Source: UMGS1124 sp964417835 (GTDB taxonomy: Bacteria > Bacillota_I > Bacilli_A > RF39 > UBA660). Taken from it: a stretch of DNA of 61,141 nt. Of the stretch, positions 9,333 to 17,955 are shown in pieces (positions within the stretch are counted from its first letter, which is position 1; every line of letters begins with the position of its first letter). Position numbers and translations under genes: made by a program. The stretch spans positions 1 to 61,141 of the forward strand of contig CAYQJD010000002.1 of NCBI GenBank assembly GCA_964417835.1, given 5' to 3'. Below the pieces are notes generated by a model, which worked only from the letters and a program-made list of their open reading frames with translations, was not told the DNA's origin and searched no databases.

Positions 9333-9385
9333 ATTATCACATTCTTTCTAATAAATATTATATATTATAATATTAAAAATACAAA

Positions 9386-9414
9386 TAAAAAAGAATACGT
9401 TAGTTTGTATTCTT
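9386..9414 (-). terminator. Intrinsic terminator of the mbl-position gene
   Basis: AAGAATAC and GTATTCTT form an 8-bp stem around an 8-base loop. On the minus strand a run of T follows. The stem overlaps the last codons of the gene ending at 9400 and separates it from nifJ. Confidence 0.75.
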
Positions 9415-9939
9415 TATAAGTTTAAATAATGGATCTACTCTATTTTCATATATTATTATATCATTATTCTCTTCTAAAATTTGATCAATTATAGTATCAT
9501 TTGACGTTATTAATAAAGTTTTTCCCTTTAAATTCTTAAGATTTTTTCTATTTTTTAAATCAAAATAATATTCTTTATCATCTATTATTATTATTCCATT
9601 GTTATTCCATACTAATATTATGTCAGAAAATAACTTTTTTGCAATTTCTTCTTCATATATAAAATTATAATTAGAAAATCCTAAATTAAGCATTGTATCT
9701 TTTAAAACTAAAAAATTAGTTTCACAATATAATTTATTTATCATTATATAAACTTTATTTTGAAATATATTATTTTTTAATTTATACTTTTTAATAATAT
9801 TTTTTAATGATTCTAATAAAATTTTATTATTTACAATAAAATTATTTTCAATTATTTTTTTTGTTTTTTCCTTATATAAAATATTATTTTTATATATCCA
9901 AATTTCATAGTCCAAAATTTTTATAATGATTTCATTCAT
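9400..9939 (-). CDS. Uncharacterised protein, possibly a degenerate MreB/Mbl-like actin fold
   Basis: No firm family is recognised for this 179-residue Lys/Ile/Asn-rich protein. It has a pattern reminiscent of the middle of MreB/Mbl: a helix ending in an LKN turn, a strand KVYIMINKL, a helix with LKDTMLNLGFSNY, and FIYEEEIAKKL, which recalls the v-l-EEP-AA segment. The phosphate loops and GGGT motif of real actins are missing, and it is about half length. In Bacillus the gene order spoIID, spoIIQ, spoIIID, mbl suggests that this is what remains at the mbl position. The link is inference from position and pattern only. Confidence 0.4.
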   Translation of the reverse strand: MNEIIIKILDYEIWIYKNNILYKEKTKKIIENNFIVNNKILLESLKNIIKKYKLKNNIFQNKVYIMINKLYCETNFLVLKDTMLNLGFSNYNFIYEEEIAKKLFSDIILVWNNNGIIIIDDKEYYFDLKNRKNLKNLKGKTLLITSNDTIIDQILEENNDIIIYENRVDPLFKLIKNTN

Positions 9940-9965
9940 AAATCTTGCCTCTTTTTAAAAAAGAC

Positions 9966-10610
9966 TTAATTATTTAAGTCTTTTAAACTAGTTTTATAAT
10001 AAGTTTCAGGATTAATATTGTTGCCATTCAAATTAACTTCGAATAACATCATATTATTACTAGTAGAACTAATATTATTTTTTCCACTAGAAGCAAGTAT
10101 ATCGCTTTGTTTAACAGTTTGACCTTCAGTAACTTTAACATTTTCAACACTATAATATGTAGTTGTTAAAGAATTAGAATGTGTTATTTCAATTACATTT
10201 CCTAATAGTTCATCAGTTGTTATTTTTGAAACTGTACCATCAAGTGTACAAATTACATCAAATTGTTCTTCACTTGTGTATAGAATACCTGTATTGGGCA
10301 TATAAGTATTTTCATACAATATTAGTGATTTTTCTTGCTCTTCTTCACTAGTGGCTTTGTCATAATAATTTATATCAATAGTAACCATTTCAGAATTAAA
10401 AGGTTTTATTATTTCTGAATTTGAATAATTAATTACCGAAATATCATCATCAATAAAATCTTTCAAAATATAAGATAAATTTAAAGCCTCTCCATATTTA
10501 TTTTCAAGTCTATTACTTATAAAAACCATACTTACAAATACTATAGATATTATTGATAAATAAATTATTGTAGATGCCCATCTTTTTAAAACTAATCTTT
10601 TGGTTTTCAT
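9966..10610 (-). CDS. spoIIQ: SpoIIQ-like forespore membrane protein (degenerate M23 fold)
   Basis: This 214-residue protein has one N-terminal membrane segment (about 14-32), a linker, and a C-terminal LytM/M23 fold: GTVSKITTDELLGNVIEITH, then VKVTEGQTVKQSDILASSGK. The zinc ligands of active M23 endopeptidases (HxxxD and HxH) are absent, so it is probably a binding protein. SpoIIQ is the forespore partner of SpoIIIAH in the channel joining the two compartments during engulfment. It follows spoIID on the same strand, as in Bacillus, although a terminator stands between them. A generic M23 protein is the alternative. Confidence 0.75.
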   Translation of the reverse strand: MKTKRLVLKRWASTIIYLSIISIVFVSMVFISNRLENKYGEALNLSYILKDFIDDDISVINYSNSEIIKPFNSEMVTIDINYYDKATSEEEQEKSLILYENTYMPNTGILYTSEEQFDVICTLDGTVSKITTDELLGNVIEITHSNSLTTTYYSVENVKVTEGQTVKQSDILASSGKNNISSTSNNMMLFEVNLNGNNINPETYYKTSLKDLNN

Positions 10611-10639
10611 ATTTCACCTTCCTAGTAAAATTATGAGCT

Positions 10640-10675
10640 AAAAAAAAGAAATTATACTTAAATTGTTGTAATTTC
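10640..10675 (-). terminator. Intrinsic terminator after spoIID
   Basis: On the minus strand GAAATTA, a loop and TAATTTC are followed by eight T. The first stem arm overlaps the last spoIID codons. It would limit read-through from spoIID into the spoIIQ-like gene. Confidence 0.75.
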
Positions 10676-11608
10676 TATATTTTGATAAAAATAATTTAAT
10701 ATTTGTTGATAATTGTAATTATCCTTTGCCATACCGTTAGCACCATATTGGCTCATTCCAACTCCATGTCCATAACCTCTAGTGGTCACATTGTATATTC
10801 CTTCGCTTTCTTCTATATCAAAATCGGTTGATCTTAAATTGAGTAATTTTCTAAATTTTATACCAGTAAATATTACTCCATCTATACTTAGTTCTTCAAC
10901 TCTATTTGTATTATCTCTTTTTATTATTTTTATTTCATCTAAATTAGTATTAATTTTTAGCAAATTTACCATTTCATCTTTTGTATAACTTACTGTCACA
11001 ATAAACTTATTCAAAGAATTATTATCCCAGGGTGATTCTACACTTTCAGTTATTTTTTCACCAAAAACAGCTTCAGAAGATTCTGTATATCCATTACTCA
11101 TTGCAAAATAATAAGCTTTAAAAACTTTATTATTTTTTTTCATTATTTGATCTTCTGTACTAGTTACAGCTAATTTTACTTTATTATAATAATATTCAAA
11201 TTCATCTTTCCATTTTTCTTTCATTTCTTGTTCTGTTATATATACTTGATCATCAACTGTTGAATTTACATCATAAGAATTATTATTATTTAATATCTTA
11301 TACATAGCATAAGTTCTTGAGGCAATTGCTTGAGCTTTTAATGCTTCAATTTCAAAAGAAGCTGGCATCTCTCCTGCAACAACTCCCATTACATACTCTT
11401 CTAATTCAAGTTCTAAAATATCATTTCCCCTGCTTACTTTAATAAAAACTTTTTCTTTAGGTTCTATATCTTTAGAATTATTATTAGATATTTCTTGTTC
11501 TTCTTCTGAAAATTTATTTATTTCTTTTTCTCCAGAAACATATATACTTACTACAAAAACTGGAATTAAAATTAAAATAATTATATATTTCAAATGATTT
11601 TTATTCAT
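10658..11608 (-). CDS. spoIID: Stage II sporulation protein D, lytic transglycosylase
   Basis: SpoIID degrades septal peptidoglycan during engulfment together with SpoIIM and SpoIIP. The 316-residue protein has an N-terminal membrane anchor (about 7-26) and the family core: LEEYVMGVVAGEMPASFEIE with the catalytic-type Glu, QAIASRTYA, and the C-terminal TTRGYGHGVGMSQYGANGMA. Its start overlaps the stop of the upstream DUF1146 gene by 4 bp, implying coupled translation. The murA, ywzB, spoIID, spoIIQ order matches Bacillus, with rpmE, an ATP-grasp gene and rpiB inserted. Confidence 0.93.
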   Translation of the reverse strand: MNKNHLKYIIILILIPVFVVSIYVSGEKEINKFSEEEQEISNNNSKDIEPKEKVFIKVSRGNDILELELEEYVMGVVAGEMPASFEIEALKAQAIASRTYAMYKILNNNNSYDVNSTVDDQVYITEQEMKEKWKDEFEYYYNKVKLAVTSTEDQIMKKNNKVFKAYYFAMSNGYTESSEAVFGEKITESVESPWDNNSLNKFIVTVSYTKDEMVNLLKINTNLDEIKIIKRDNTNRVEELSIDGVIFTGIKFRKLLNLRSTDFDIEESEGIYNVTTRGYGHGVGMSQYGANGMAKDNYNYQQILNYFYQNIEITTI

Positions 11609-11802
11609 AATATTTTACTAAATGATAGAAAATCTATAATAAAATTAGTAATTAAATAACTCATTATAATACTTAATAATATTATAAAAATCCTAGCCTC
11701 TATATTTTTTTTGCTTTTCCAAAACTTATTAAAATTGATTCCAGTTAATGTATAAGCTGATAATAGTGTTGTAATCATATATAAATATATTTTTGCATTC
11801 AT
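11605..11802 (-). CDS. ywzB: DUF1146 small membrane protein (YwzB family)
   Basis: This protein of about 65 residues has two membrane helices separated by the motif GINFNKFWKSKKNIEAR, close to GINFEKFM...IQAR in Bacillus YwzB. I chose the ATG at 11802, which begins one base after the rpiB stop and has AAGAG upstream; an earlier ATG at 11820 would overlap rpiB. It is translationally linked to both rpiB and spoIID. Its function is unknown, but the family sits beside murA and spoIID in many spore formers. Confidence 0.8.
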   Translation of the reverse strand: MNAKIYLYMITTLLSAYTLTGINFNKFWKSKKNIEARIFIILLSIIMSYLITNFIIDFLSFSKIL

Positions 11803-11803
11803 A

Positions 11804-12244
11804 TTAATGACTCTTTTCATATTGGCTAATTAGATTTATTCTTCTAATATGTCTTTCTTCTTCAGAAAAATTTGTAGTTATAAAAGTTTTTATACATTTT
11901 ATAATAGTATCTAGATCATTCTTATAGCTCATTGCTATAATATTTGCATTATTGTGTGATCGCGCTAAAAAAGCTTCTTCTTTATTTGAAATATGTGCAC
12001 ATCTTATATTTTTAACTTTATTTGCAGCAATAGACATTCCTATCCCCGTTCCACATAATAATATGCCTAAAGAATCTAAATTATTACTTATATATTCCGA
12101 TACTTTAAATGCAAAAACTGGGTAATCATCACTCGCATAATTTTCTTCACTAAAATCCAGCACCTCATATTCAAGTTTTAAATATTTTATAATTTCTTTT
12201 TTTAATTCAGTACCATTATGATCTGTTGCAATTACTAATTTCAT
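11804..12244 (-). CDS. rpiB: Ribose-5-phosphate isomerase B
   Basis: RpiB (146 aa) interconverts ribulose 5-phosphate and ribose 5-phosphate in the pentose phosphate pathway. Visible family motifs are IATDHNG at the N-terminus, ILLCGTGIGMSIAANK with the active-site Cys (about residue 64), and FLARSHNNANI. The length is typical. The ATG overlaps the stop of the upstream ATP-grasp gene by 4 bp, and ywzB follows almost directly, so the four genes look like one operon. A related LacA/LacB isomerase is a less likely alternative. Confidence 0.93.
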   Translation of the reverse strand: MKLVIATDHNGTELKKEIIKYLKLEYEVLDFSEENYASDDYPVFAFKVSEYISNNLDSLGILLCGTGIGMSIAANKVKNIRCAHISNKEEAFLARSHNNANIIAMSYKNDLDTIIKCIKTFITTNFSEEERHIRRINLISQYEKSH

Positions 12245-13236
12245 TTAATATCCTCCATTGCTTTTTTAAAAGTAGGTAATAATCCTATACCATCTTTTCT
12301 ATGAACTGGCAATTGATATAAATCATGCCCAGGGAAGTCATTTCCTTCTATTAAACAGGGTTCTTTTTCGCCTATACACACATCCCATCCAATATATCCT
12401 ATTTCTGGCGTAATATCACAGGCATCTATACATAATTTTTTTACTTTATTCCATAAAGGAATTTTTAAACCAATAATTGGTTCATTAGTATAGGGATGTT
12501 TCTCATAAACATTTCCTGATTTATCCAAACCGGGATATTCTACAATTCCATTTTCAATGTTTATAGTAGTTACAATTCCACCATGATTGAAATTGTCCAC
12601 TACGTTTCCTTTATTTCCAAAACGAATAAAAGCAGCTACTATTTTTTTATTGAGTGTTACAATTCTTACTGTATTTACAGATAATGGATATATTTTTGAT
12701 ATCTTCTCATTTTGAATTGCTACATCTTCTACTAACCTTTTATCATTTTTTATTAAATCATCATATAGTTTTTTTGAATCATAATTTTCTAGATTGATTT
12801 TTTCAATACCTTTTCCACATGATAAAGATAAAGGTTTAGCAATAATATATTTTTTATCACTTATATATTTTTTAAATTCTTCGAAATTATTATCAAGATA
12901 TATCCATTCTCTTTTTAAGAAATTATTATATTTTTCATTAAATAAAGCTTTATTTTCAAATATATATGCTTTGTTTTGATCATTATATTTTTTTAATATT
13001 TCGTTATTGATTCCCCTAGTAACAATTGTTTTTCTTTCTTCATCATTTAAATTATACATTTCGAATAATTTATAATCCATATAGCCAGCTTGATATTTTA
13101 ATCCACATCTAACTATATCAAAAAATAAATATATTCTATTTTTATCAGTTTTATCATGTATAAAATTTATAGACTTAAAAAACTGCTTATAATCCATTTT
13201 TGATATTCTTTTAATCAAATATGTTATTTTTTTCAT
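12241..13236 (-). CDS. ATP-grasp protein, sugar-transfer associated type
   Basis: This 331-residue protein resembles the ATP-grasp group often found with polysaccharide genes. Supporting segments are IAKPLSLSCGKGIEKI (ATP-binding loop, about 150), VNTVRIVTL, GNVVDNFNHGGIVTTI, and GWDVCIGEKEPCLIEGNDFPG with metal-ligand Glu/Asn near the C-terminus. The start at 13236 has AGGGAT six bases upstream; a longer TTG-initiated version would run through that site. The acceptor of the ligase reaction is not known. It heads the operon that continues into rpiB. Confidence 0.75.
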   Translation of the reverse strand: MKKITYLIKRISKMDYKQFFKSINFIHDKTDKNRIYLFFDIVRCGLKYQAGYMDYKLFEMYNLNDEERKTIVTRGINNEILKKYNDQNKAYIFENKALFNEKYNNFLKREWIYLDNNFEEFKKYISDKKYIIAKPLSLSCGKGIEKINLENYDSKKLYDDLIKNDKRLVEDVAIQNEKISKIYPLSVNTVRIVTLNKKIVAAFIRFGNKGNVVDNFNHGGIVTTINIENGIVEYPGLDKSGNVYEKHPYTNEPIIGLKIPLWNKVKKLCIDACDITPEIGYIGWDVCIGEKEPCLIEGNDFPGHDLYQLPVHRKDGIGLLPTFKKAMEDIK

Positions 13237-13288
13237 TTTTCTATCCCTCAATTTTAGTATAGCATATTTACTGAATTTATTATCATTT

Positions 13289-13312
13289 TAAAAAAAGAGC
13301 TTTACAGCTCTT
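13289..13312 (-). terminator. Intrinsic terminator of rpmE
   Basis: On the minus strand AAGAGCT, a 4-base loop and AGCTCTT form a 7-bp stem followed by a T-run. It lies four bases after the rpmE stop. Confidence 0.85.
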
Positions 13313-13316
13313 GCTC

Positions 13317-13520
13317 TTAATCTTTAAGATTATATTTTTGGTTGAATTTTTCAACTTTAGTACTTCTTTTACTTTTTCCTTGTTTACCAGTAAAATATGG
13401 ATGACAGTTATTGCAAATTTCAACATTGTGAACTTCTTTATTTGACATAGCTGTAAAAGTTGCTCCACATGCGCATTTAAAAGTACATTCAACTGAAACT
13501 GGATGTATTCCCTTCTTCAT
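13317..13520 (-). CDS. rpmE: 50S ribosomal protein L31 (zinc-binding type)
   Basis: L31 (67 aa) is a peripheral protein of the large ribosomal subunit. It has the family opening MKKGIHP and the four zinc-type cysteines CAC (16, 18) and CNNC (37, 40), so it is the C+ form, with HPYFTGKQ after the second pair. Its own promoter and a strong GGGAGGAG ribosome site precede it, and it ends at a terminator, so it is a single-gene unit. A short hairpin lies in its leader. Confidence 0.97.
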   Translation of the reverse strand: MKKGIHPVSVECTFKCACGATFTAMSNKEVHNVEICNNCHPYFTGKQGKSKRSTKVEKFNQKYNLKD

Positions 13521-13575
13521 TTATATTCTCCTCCCGCCATAACTAATTTTTAGTTATAGAAATTTGTACTTAAAT

Positions 13576-13603
13576 AGTATAGCATATTTTTTATGTAATG
13601 CAA
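13576..13603 (-). promoter_or_regulatory. rpmE promoter with leader hairpin
   Basis: TTGCAT (13598-13603), a 16-bp spacer and TATACT (13576-13581) on the minus strand form a sigma-A type promoter. Between it and the ribosome site ATAACTAA and TTAGTTAT can pair, giving a small leader hairpin. Whether L31 acts on it is unknown. Confidence 0.6.
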
Positions 13604-13649
13604 GATAAAATTTGTCATAACTTTAATATTACTTTATATTAAATAACAA

Positions 13650-14903
13650 TTATTCATCAGATAATTTTATATCAGCTCCTACACTTGTAAGTTTATCTAC
13701 TATGTTTTCGTAACCTCTTAATATATGTTCTATATTAGTTATTGTTGTTTGACCTTTTGCAACCATTCCAGCTACTAACATTGCAGCTCCAGCTCTAAGA
13801 TCTGTAGCAATAACTTCTTTACCTTTTAATCTTGTTTTACCTTTTATTAAAGCACAAGTATCAAATAATTTTATATTTGCTCCCATTGCATTTAAATGTT
13901 TTATATGTCTCATTCTATTTTCCCATATTGTTTCTTCAAAAAGAGATTCACCTTCACATTGTGTCAAAAAGGTACTCATAGGCTGACCTAAATCAGTTGG
14001 AAATCCTGGATAAACTAATGTTTTAACATTAACCGCTTTTAGATTAGTTGTTTTATTTACAATTATTTTTGAATTATTTATTTCAAATTCTGCACCTGTT
14101 TCTTTTAATTTTGTTATTACAGAATCTAAATGTTCTCTAATTATACCATCAATAACCAAATTTTTTCCTAAAAGTATTCCCATCATTAAATATGTCCCAG
14201 CTTCAATTCTATCTGGAATAACTTCTACTATACCTTCGTTCAATTTTTTTACACCTTCAATAGTAATAGATCCTGTTCCAGCGCCATAAACTTTAGCACC
14301 CATCGAATTTAGAAAAGACGCCACATTAACAATTTCTGGTTCTTTTGCCGCATTCCATATATGAGTTGTCCCATTTGCTAATACTGCTGCAAACATCAAA
14401 TTAACCGTTGCTCCTACACTTGCAACATCTAAAAATATATCTGCACCATGTAATTTTTTTGCTGTTATTGTATATTTATTATCCTCAATCTTAACTTGAG
14501 CTCCCATTTTTTTAAAACCATTTATATGAAAATCAATTGGTCTACTGCCTATCACACAACCACCTGGATAAGATATTACAGCTTTATGATATTTTGATAA
14601 TAATGCTCCCATGAAATAATATGAAGCTCTGATACTCGAAGAATATTCTTTTCCAATTTCATTATTTTCAACATTTTTATTATCTATTTCAATTGTACCA
14701 TTTTCATAATTAATTTCAGCGCCTAAATGTTTTAGCATTTCATTCAATCTTTTTACATCAGTAATATCAGGAACATTATATATTTTACATTTTGAATTTG
14801 TTAAAACCGTTGCTGGTAAAAGAGCAACTATACTATTTTTTGCACCTCCTATTTTTATAGTTCCTGAAAGTTCATGCCCTCCATTTATAATTAACTTTTT
14901 CAT
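13650..14903 (-). CDS. murA: UDP-N-acetylglucosamine 1-carboxyvinyltransferase (MurA)
   Basis: MurA (417 aa) transfers enolpyruvate from PEP to UDP-GlcNAc, the first committed step of peptidoglycan synthesis. The N-terminus IINGGHELSGTIKIGGAKNS, the catalytic Cys116 in YPGGCVIGSRPID, and DLRAGAAMLVAGM near the end are all canonical. The ATG fits homologues exactly, yet the nearest good ribosome site (AAGGAG at 14937-14942) is 33 bases upstream, with a 7-bp hairpin between. The gene lies in the Bacillus-like murA to spoIID region. Confidence 0.97.
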   Translation of the reverse strand: MKKLIINGGHELSGTIKIGGAKNSIVALLPATVLTNSKCKIYNVPDITDVKRLNEMLKHLGAEINYENGTIEIDNKNVENNEIGKEYSSSIRASYYFMGALLSKYHKAVISYPGGCVIGSRPIDFHINGFKKMGAQVKIEDNKYTITAKKLHGADIFLDVASVGATVNLMFAAVLANGTTHIWNAAKEPEIVNVASFLNSMGAKVYGAGTGSITIEGVKKLNEGIVEVIPDRIEAGTYLMMGILLGKNLVIDGIIREHLDSVITKLKETGAEFEINNSKIIVNKTTNLKAVNVKTLVYPGFPTDLGQPMSTFLTQCEGESLFEETIWENRMRHIKHLNAMGANIKLFDTCALIKGKTRLKGKEVIATDLRAGAAMLVAGMVAKGQTTITNIEHILRGYENIVDKLTSVGADIKLSDE

Positions 14904-14913
14904 AATATTTATT

Positions 14914-14933
14914 CTAATAGAAAAATCTATTAG
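14914..14933 (-). promoter_or_regulatory. Hairpin between the murA Shine-Dalgarno sequence and start codon
   Basis: On the minus strand CTAATAG, a 6-base loop and CTATTAG fold between AAGGAG and the murA ATG. Folding would shorten the effective distance from 33 to about 13 bases. This could make murA translation depend on RNA structure. Confidence 0.4.
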
Positions 14934-15026
14934 ATACTCCTTTCTTTATAAACAAAGTTATAAAATTCTATTTGGATATCACTAATATAATTATAATTTA
15001 TCTTAAATATATATTCAATGATATAT

Positions 15027-15566
15027 TTATTTCTTAAAGAAAAACATAATTCCTAATAAAAATAATAATAATGTTCCAAATAAATAAGAATATTTTTTTA
15101 AAAGTTTATTTAAATACTTTCCTATTGACAAACCTAAAAAGGTAAAAGTAAAACTACATATTGTAAAAACTGACGAGGATAAAAGATATTTATCCGTAAT
15201 TGCATTTAATCCTAATCCTATTGATAAACTATCTAAAGAAACACCAAAAGCAAAAAGAAATATTCCTATTTTACTTACATGTATTTCTTTTTGGGATGGT
15301 TTTAAATATTCTATAAACATTTGTAGTGAAATTAATAACAAAATAGCCCCTAAAATAAAATTAGTATTTATATATATTATTTTTGATAGTGCATATGATA
15401 CTATTAAACCTATAATTGGCATTATAAAATGAAATAATCCTACTGTCAAACTTATTATGAACATTTTCTTAAAAGATAAATCATACATTCCCATACATGT
15501 TGAAACAGAGAATGCATCTATACTAAGGCCAGTTCCAATACAAAATAATATAATCAATTCTTTCAT
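15027..15566 (-). CDS. mntP: Manganese efflux pump MntP-like membrane protein
   Basis: This 179-residue protein has six predicted membrane helices in two repeats. The acidic residues typical of MntP are visible in GLSIDAFSVSTCMGM and FGVSLDSLSIGLGL. The family exports Mn(II). I chose the ATG at 15566, which has GGTGAT five bases upstream; another ATG four codons earlier overlaps that site. In Bacillus the gene (ywlD) lies close to spoIIR, as here. It is probably a single gene or the end of the spoIIR transcript. Confidence 0.85.
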   Translation of the reverse strand: MKELIILFCIGTGLSIDAFSVSTCMGMYDLSFKKMFIISLTVGLFHFIMPIIGLIVSYALSKIIYINTNFILGAILLLISLQMFIEYLKPSQKEIHVSKIGIFLFAFGVSLDSLSIGLGLNAITDKYLLSSSVFTICSFTFTFLGLSIGKYLNKLLKKYSYLFGTLLLFLLGIMFFFKK

Positions 15567-15588
15567 TATTATCACCATACTAATTTTA

Positions 15589-16101
15589 TTAGTTATAGTT
15601 ATTTAATATTTCTAAAACTTTTGATTTATATTCGACATTACTAATATTATTTTTTTCTACATCTATCATACATAACGGAGGAAATAACACACACCACCAA
15701 TTTTCTCCTGATCCACTACCTAATTTTACTACTAAAGATTCATAATTACCTTCTTCATAAGTTATTCCATAAAGTTTCTTTGTTGGAAAATAATTTTGTC
15801 CATAATTTATAGAATAATCATTATTTCCTAACGTATCTTCAACTATTGAAGATAATTCTGATATGTTTGCTTTTATATTACTTCTTGCATCTTCAATGTT
15901 TTTAACTCCATTTAATGATTCAAATAAATTTTTTGATATTTTATCTTTTACTTTTAATTTTATTGCTTGATCCTCAAAACTATTACTATTTGCTATTACT
16001 CTTACTCTTATAGAATTATCTGGTATAACAATATTGTCATACTCTTTATTTAAACATAATGTTAATATAATCATACTTAAAATTATCAATATTTTTTTCA
16101 T
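15589..16101 (-). CDS. spoIIR: Stage II sporulation protein R
   Basis: SpoIIR is the signal secreted by the forespore that triggers processing of pro-sigma-E in the mother cell. The 170-residue protein has an N-terminal signal/anchor (about 3-18), then SIRVRVIANSNSFEDQAIKLKVKD and the hallmark GENWWCVLFPPLC near the C-terminus. It is a little shorter than Bacillus SpoIIR. It follows prmC on the same strand, preserving the prfA, prmC, spoIIR order of Bacillus. It is one of the clearest sporulation markers in the window. Confidence 0.95.
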   Translation of the reverse strand: MKKILIILSMIILTLCLNKEYDNIVIPDNSIRVRVIANSNSFEDQAIKLKVKDKISKNLFESLNGVKNIEDARSNIKANISELSSIVEDTLGNNDYSINYGQNYFPTKKLYGITYEEGNYESLVVKLGSGSGENWWCVLFPPLCMIDVEKNNISNVEYKSKVLEILNNYN

Positions 16102-16149
16102 AATTAAAACACAACCTTTCTTTTAGTATATGGGTTATGTTTTATTAAT

Positions 16150-16884
16150 TTATTCATTAATTATAAATAAGTATCTGTCTTTTAAAGATAAATCTTTTTC
16201 TATGATTATTTTGGCATTAGGATAATATTGTTTCGAAAGTTCTTTCAATTTTGCTCCCTGAGTACATCCTATTTCAAATGCAATTATATTTTTTTTATTA
16301 AGATAATTTTTGCAAGTAGAAATAATATGCTTATAGAAATTAATGCCACTATCATCAGCAAAAATCGCCTTTTGGGGTTCATATTTAATAGCTTCATCAA
16401 TTTCGTCTTTTTTTGTAATATAAGGTGGATTAGATATTAATATATCATATTTTTGAACAGGTTGAAATCTGAATATATTTTTTTTAAAAAAAGATATTTC
16501 TGCATTATTTTGTTCAGCATTTTTCTTTGCAATTTTTATTGCTTTTTTATCAATATCTATACCTGTTATTATTAAATTTTTTAATTCTTTTTTTAATGCT
16601 ATACTAATACATCCTGATCCTGTTCCTAATTCAATTACTGATGCGTTTTCTAAATCTGATTTTTTAATATATTTTATTGTTTTTTCTACTAAAGTTTCAG
16701 TTTCAAATCTTGGGATTAAAACATTTTTATTTACATTAATATCATATCCATAAAAATTTACACTCCCAATTAAATATTGCACTGGATAATTCTTCTTTAG
16801 TTTTTTTTCTATTTTTTTAAGATTTTTATATTTCAATGTTAAAAGTTTCCAGTCATTAATAGTTATATTGTTAGGTTTTTTCAT
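16150..16884 (-). CDS. prmC: Release factor glutamine methyltransferase PrmC
   Basis: PrmC (244 aa) methylates the Gln of the GGQ motif in peptide-chain release factors using S-adenosylmethionine. Motif I is VIELGTGSGCISIAL and the catalytic NPPY is in ILISNPPYITKKD. It is about 40 residues shorter than most homologues, chiefly in the N-terminal helical domain. Its ATG overlaps the prfA stop (TAATG), so the enzyme is translationally coupled to its substrate gene. Confidence 0.95.
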   Translation of the reverse strand: MKKPNNITINDWKLLTLKYKNLKKIEKKLKKNYPVQYLIGSVNFYGYDINVNKNVLIPRFETETLVEKTIKYIKKSDLENASVIELGTGSGCISIALKKELKNLIITGIDIDKKAIKIAKKNAEQNNAEISFFKKNIFRFQPVQKYDILISNPPYITKKDEIDEAIKYEPQKAIFADDSGINFYKHIISTCKNYLNKKNIIAFEIGCTQGAKLKELSKQYYPNAKIIIEKDLSLKDRYLFIINE

Positions 16885-17939
16885 TAATTTCCTTCTAATA
16901 ATATTTTTTGATTCTCTGCTATTAAAGCATTTATAATTTCATCCATATTTCCTTCCATCACCTTATCCAAATTCATAATACTAAAATTAATTCTATGATC
17001 AGTCACTCTATTTTGTGGATAATTATATGTTCTTATTTTTTCAGATCTATCTCCAGTTCCGATTTTACTTCTTCTTTCTGCGCCTTCTTTTTCTTCCATT
17101 TCTTTTAACTTTTTATCATACAATCTTGTCTTTAATATTTTTATAGCTTTCTCTTTATTCTTAATTTGACTTCTTTCTGTTTGAGAATAAACTATAATAC
17201 CAGTTGGGATATGCGTCAATCTAACTGCAGAATCTGTTGTATTTACTCCTTGTCCGCCACATCCACTACTTCTTGTAATATCGACTCTAACTTCATTCAT
17301 ATCAAGTTCAAAATCAAACTCATCTGCTTCAGGCATTACTAGAACCGTTGCTGTTGAGGTGTGCACTCTTCCTTGAGTTTCTGTTGCAGGAACTCTTTGT
17401 ACTCTATGAGAGCCACTTTCAAATTTCAATTTTGAATATACATTTTCTCCTTTTATAGAAAATTCTATTTGAGAGTATCCTCCACTTGTTCCCTCAACAG
17501 CATCATTTATTTCAATTTTCCAATTGTTTTTTTCTGCAAATTTAGAATACATTCTAAAAAGATCACCTGCAAATATATTTGCTTCATCTCCACCTGCAGC
17601 GCCTCTTATTTCCATTATTATATCTTTTCCATCATTTGCATCCTTAGGTAATAATAATATTTCTAATTCAGCTAATAAATCTTTTCTTTTTTCTTCATTC
17701 AACTTTAACTCTTCTTTTGCTATTAAAGCCATTTCAGAATCATTCACCATTGTTTTTAAACCAGATATTTCTTTATCAATATCCAATAAATATAAATATT
17801 TTTTTACTATTTCTTCTAAATCACTATGTTCTTTTGAGATTTTTTTCATTTTATTAAAATCATTTATTATTTCTGGGTCTATTAGTTCTTTAGATAATTC
17901 ATCATATCTTTTTTTTATAAGTTCTAATCTTTCTATCAT
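16884..17939 (-). CDS. prfA: Peptide chain release factor 1
   Basis: RF1 (351 aa) ends translation at UAA and UAG. It shows GAAGGDEANIFAGDLFRMY, the tripeptide-anticodon region HRVQRVPATETQGRVHTST, and SGCGGQGVNTT with the GGQ that enters the peptidyl-transferase centre. The length is normal. It is followed with overlap by prmC and preceded by rpoE. AGGTGA lies just before the ATG. Confidence 0.98.
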   Translation of the reverse strand: MIERLELIKKRYDELSKELIDPEIINDFNKMKKISKEHSDLEEIVKKYLYLLDIDKEISGLKTMVNDSEMALIAKEELKLNEEKRKDLLAELEILLLPKDANDGKDIIMEIRGAAGGDEANIFAGDLFRMYSKFAEKNNWKIEINDAVEGTSGGYSQIEFSIKGENVYSKLKFESGSHRVQRVPATETQGRVHTSTATVLVMPEADEFDFELDMNEVRVDITRSSGCGGQGVNTTDSAVRLTHIPTGIIVYSQTERSQIKNKEKAIKILKTRLYDKKLKEMEEKEGAERRSKIGTGDRSEKIRTYNYPQNRVTDHRINFSIMNLDKVMEGNMDEIINALIAENQKILLEGN

Positions 17940-17955
17940 AATTTCACCTAAATCA

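Noticed and set aside
13283..13492. Minus-strand frame overlapping rpmE
   Set aside because: It is the L31 gene read in another frame; L31 has the ribosome site and clear homology.
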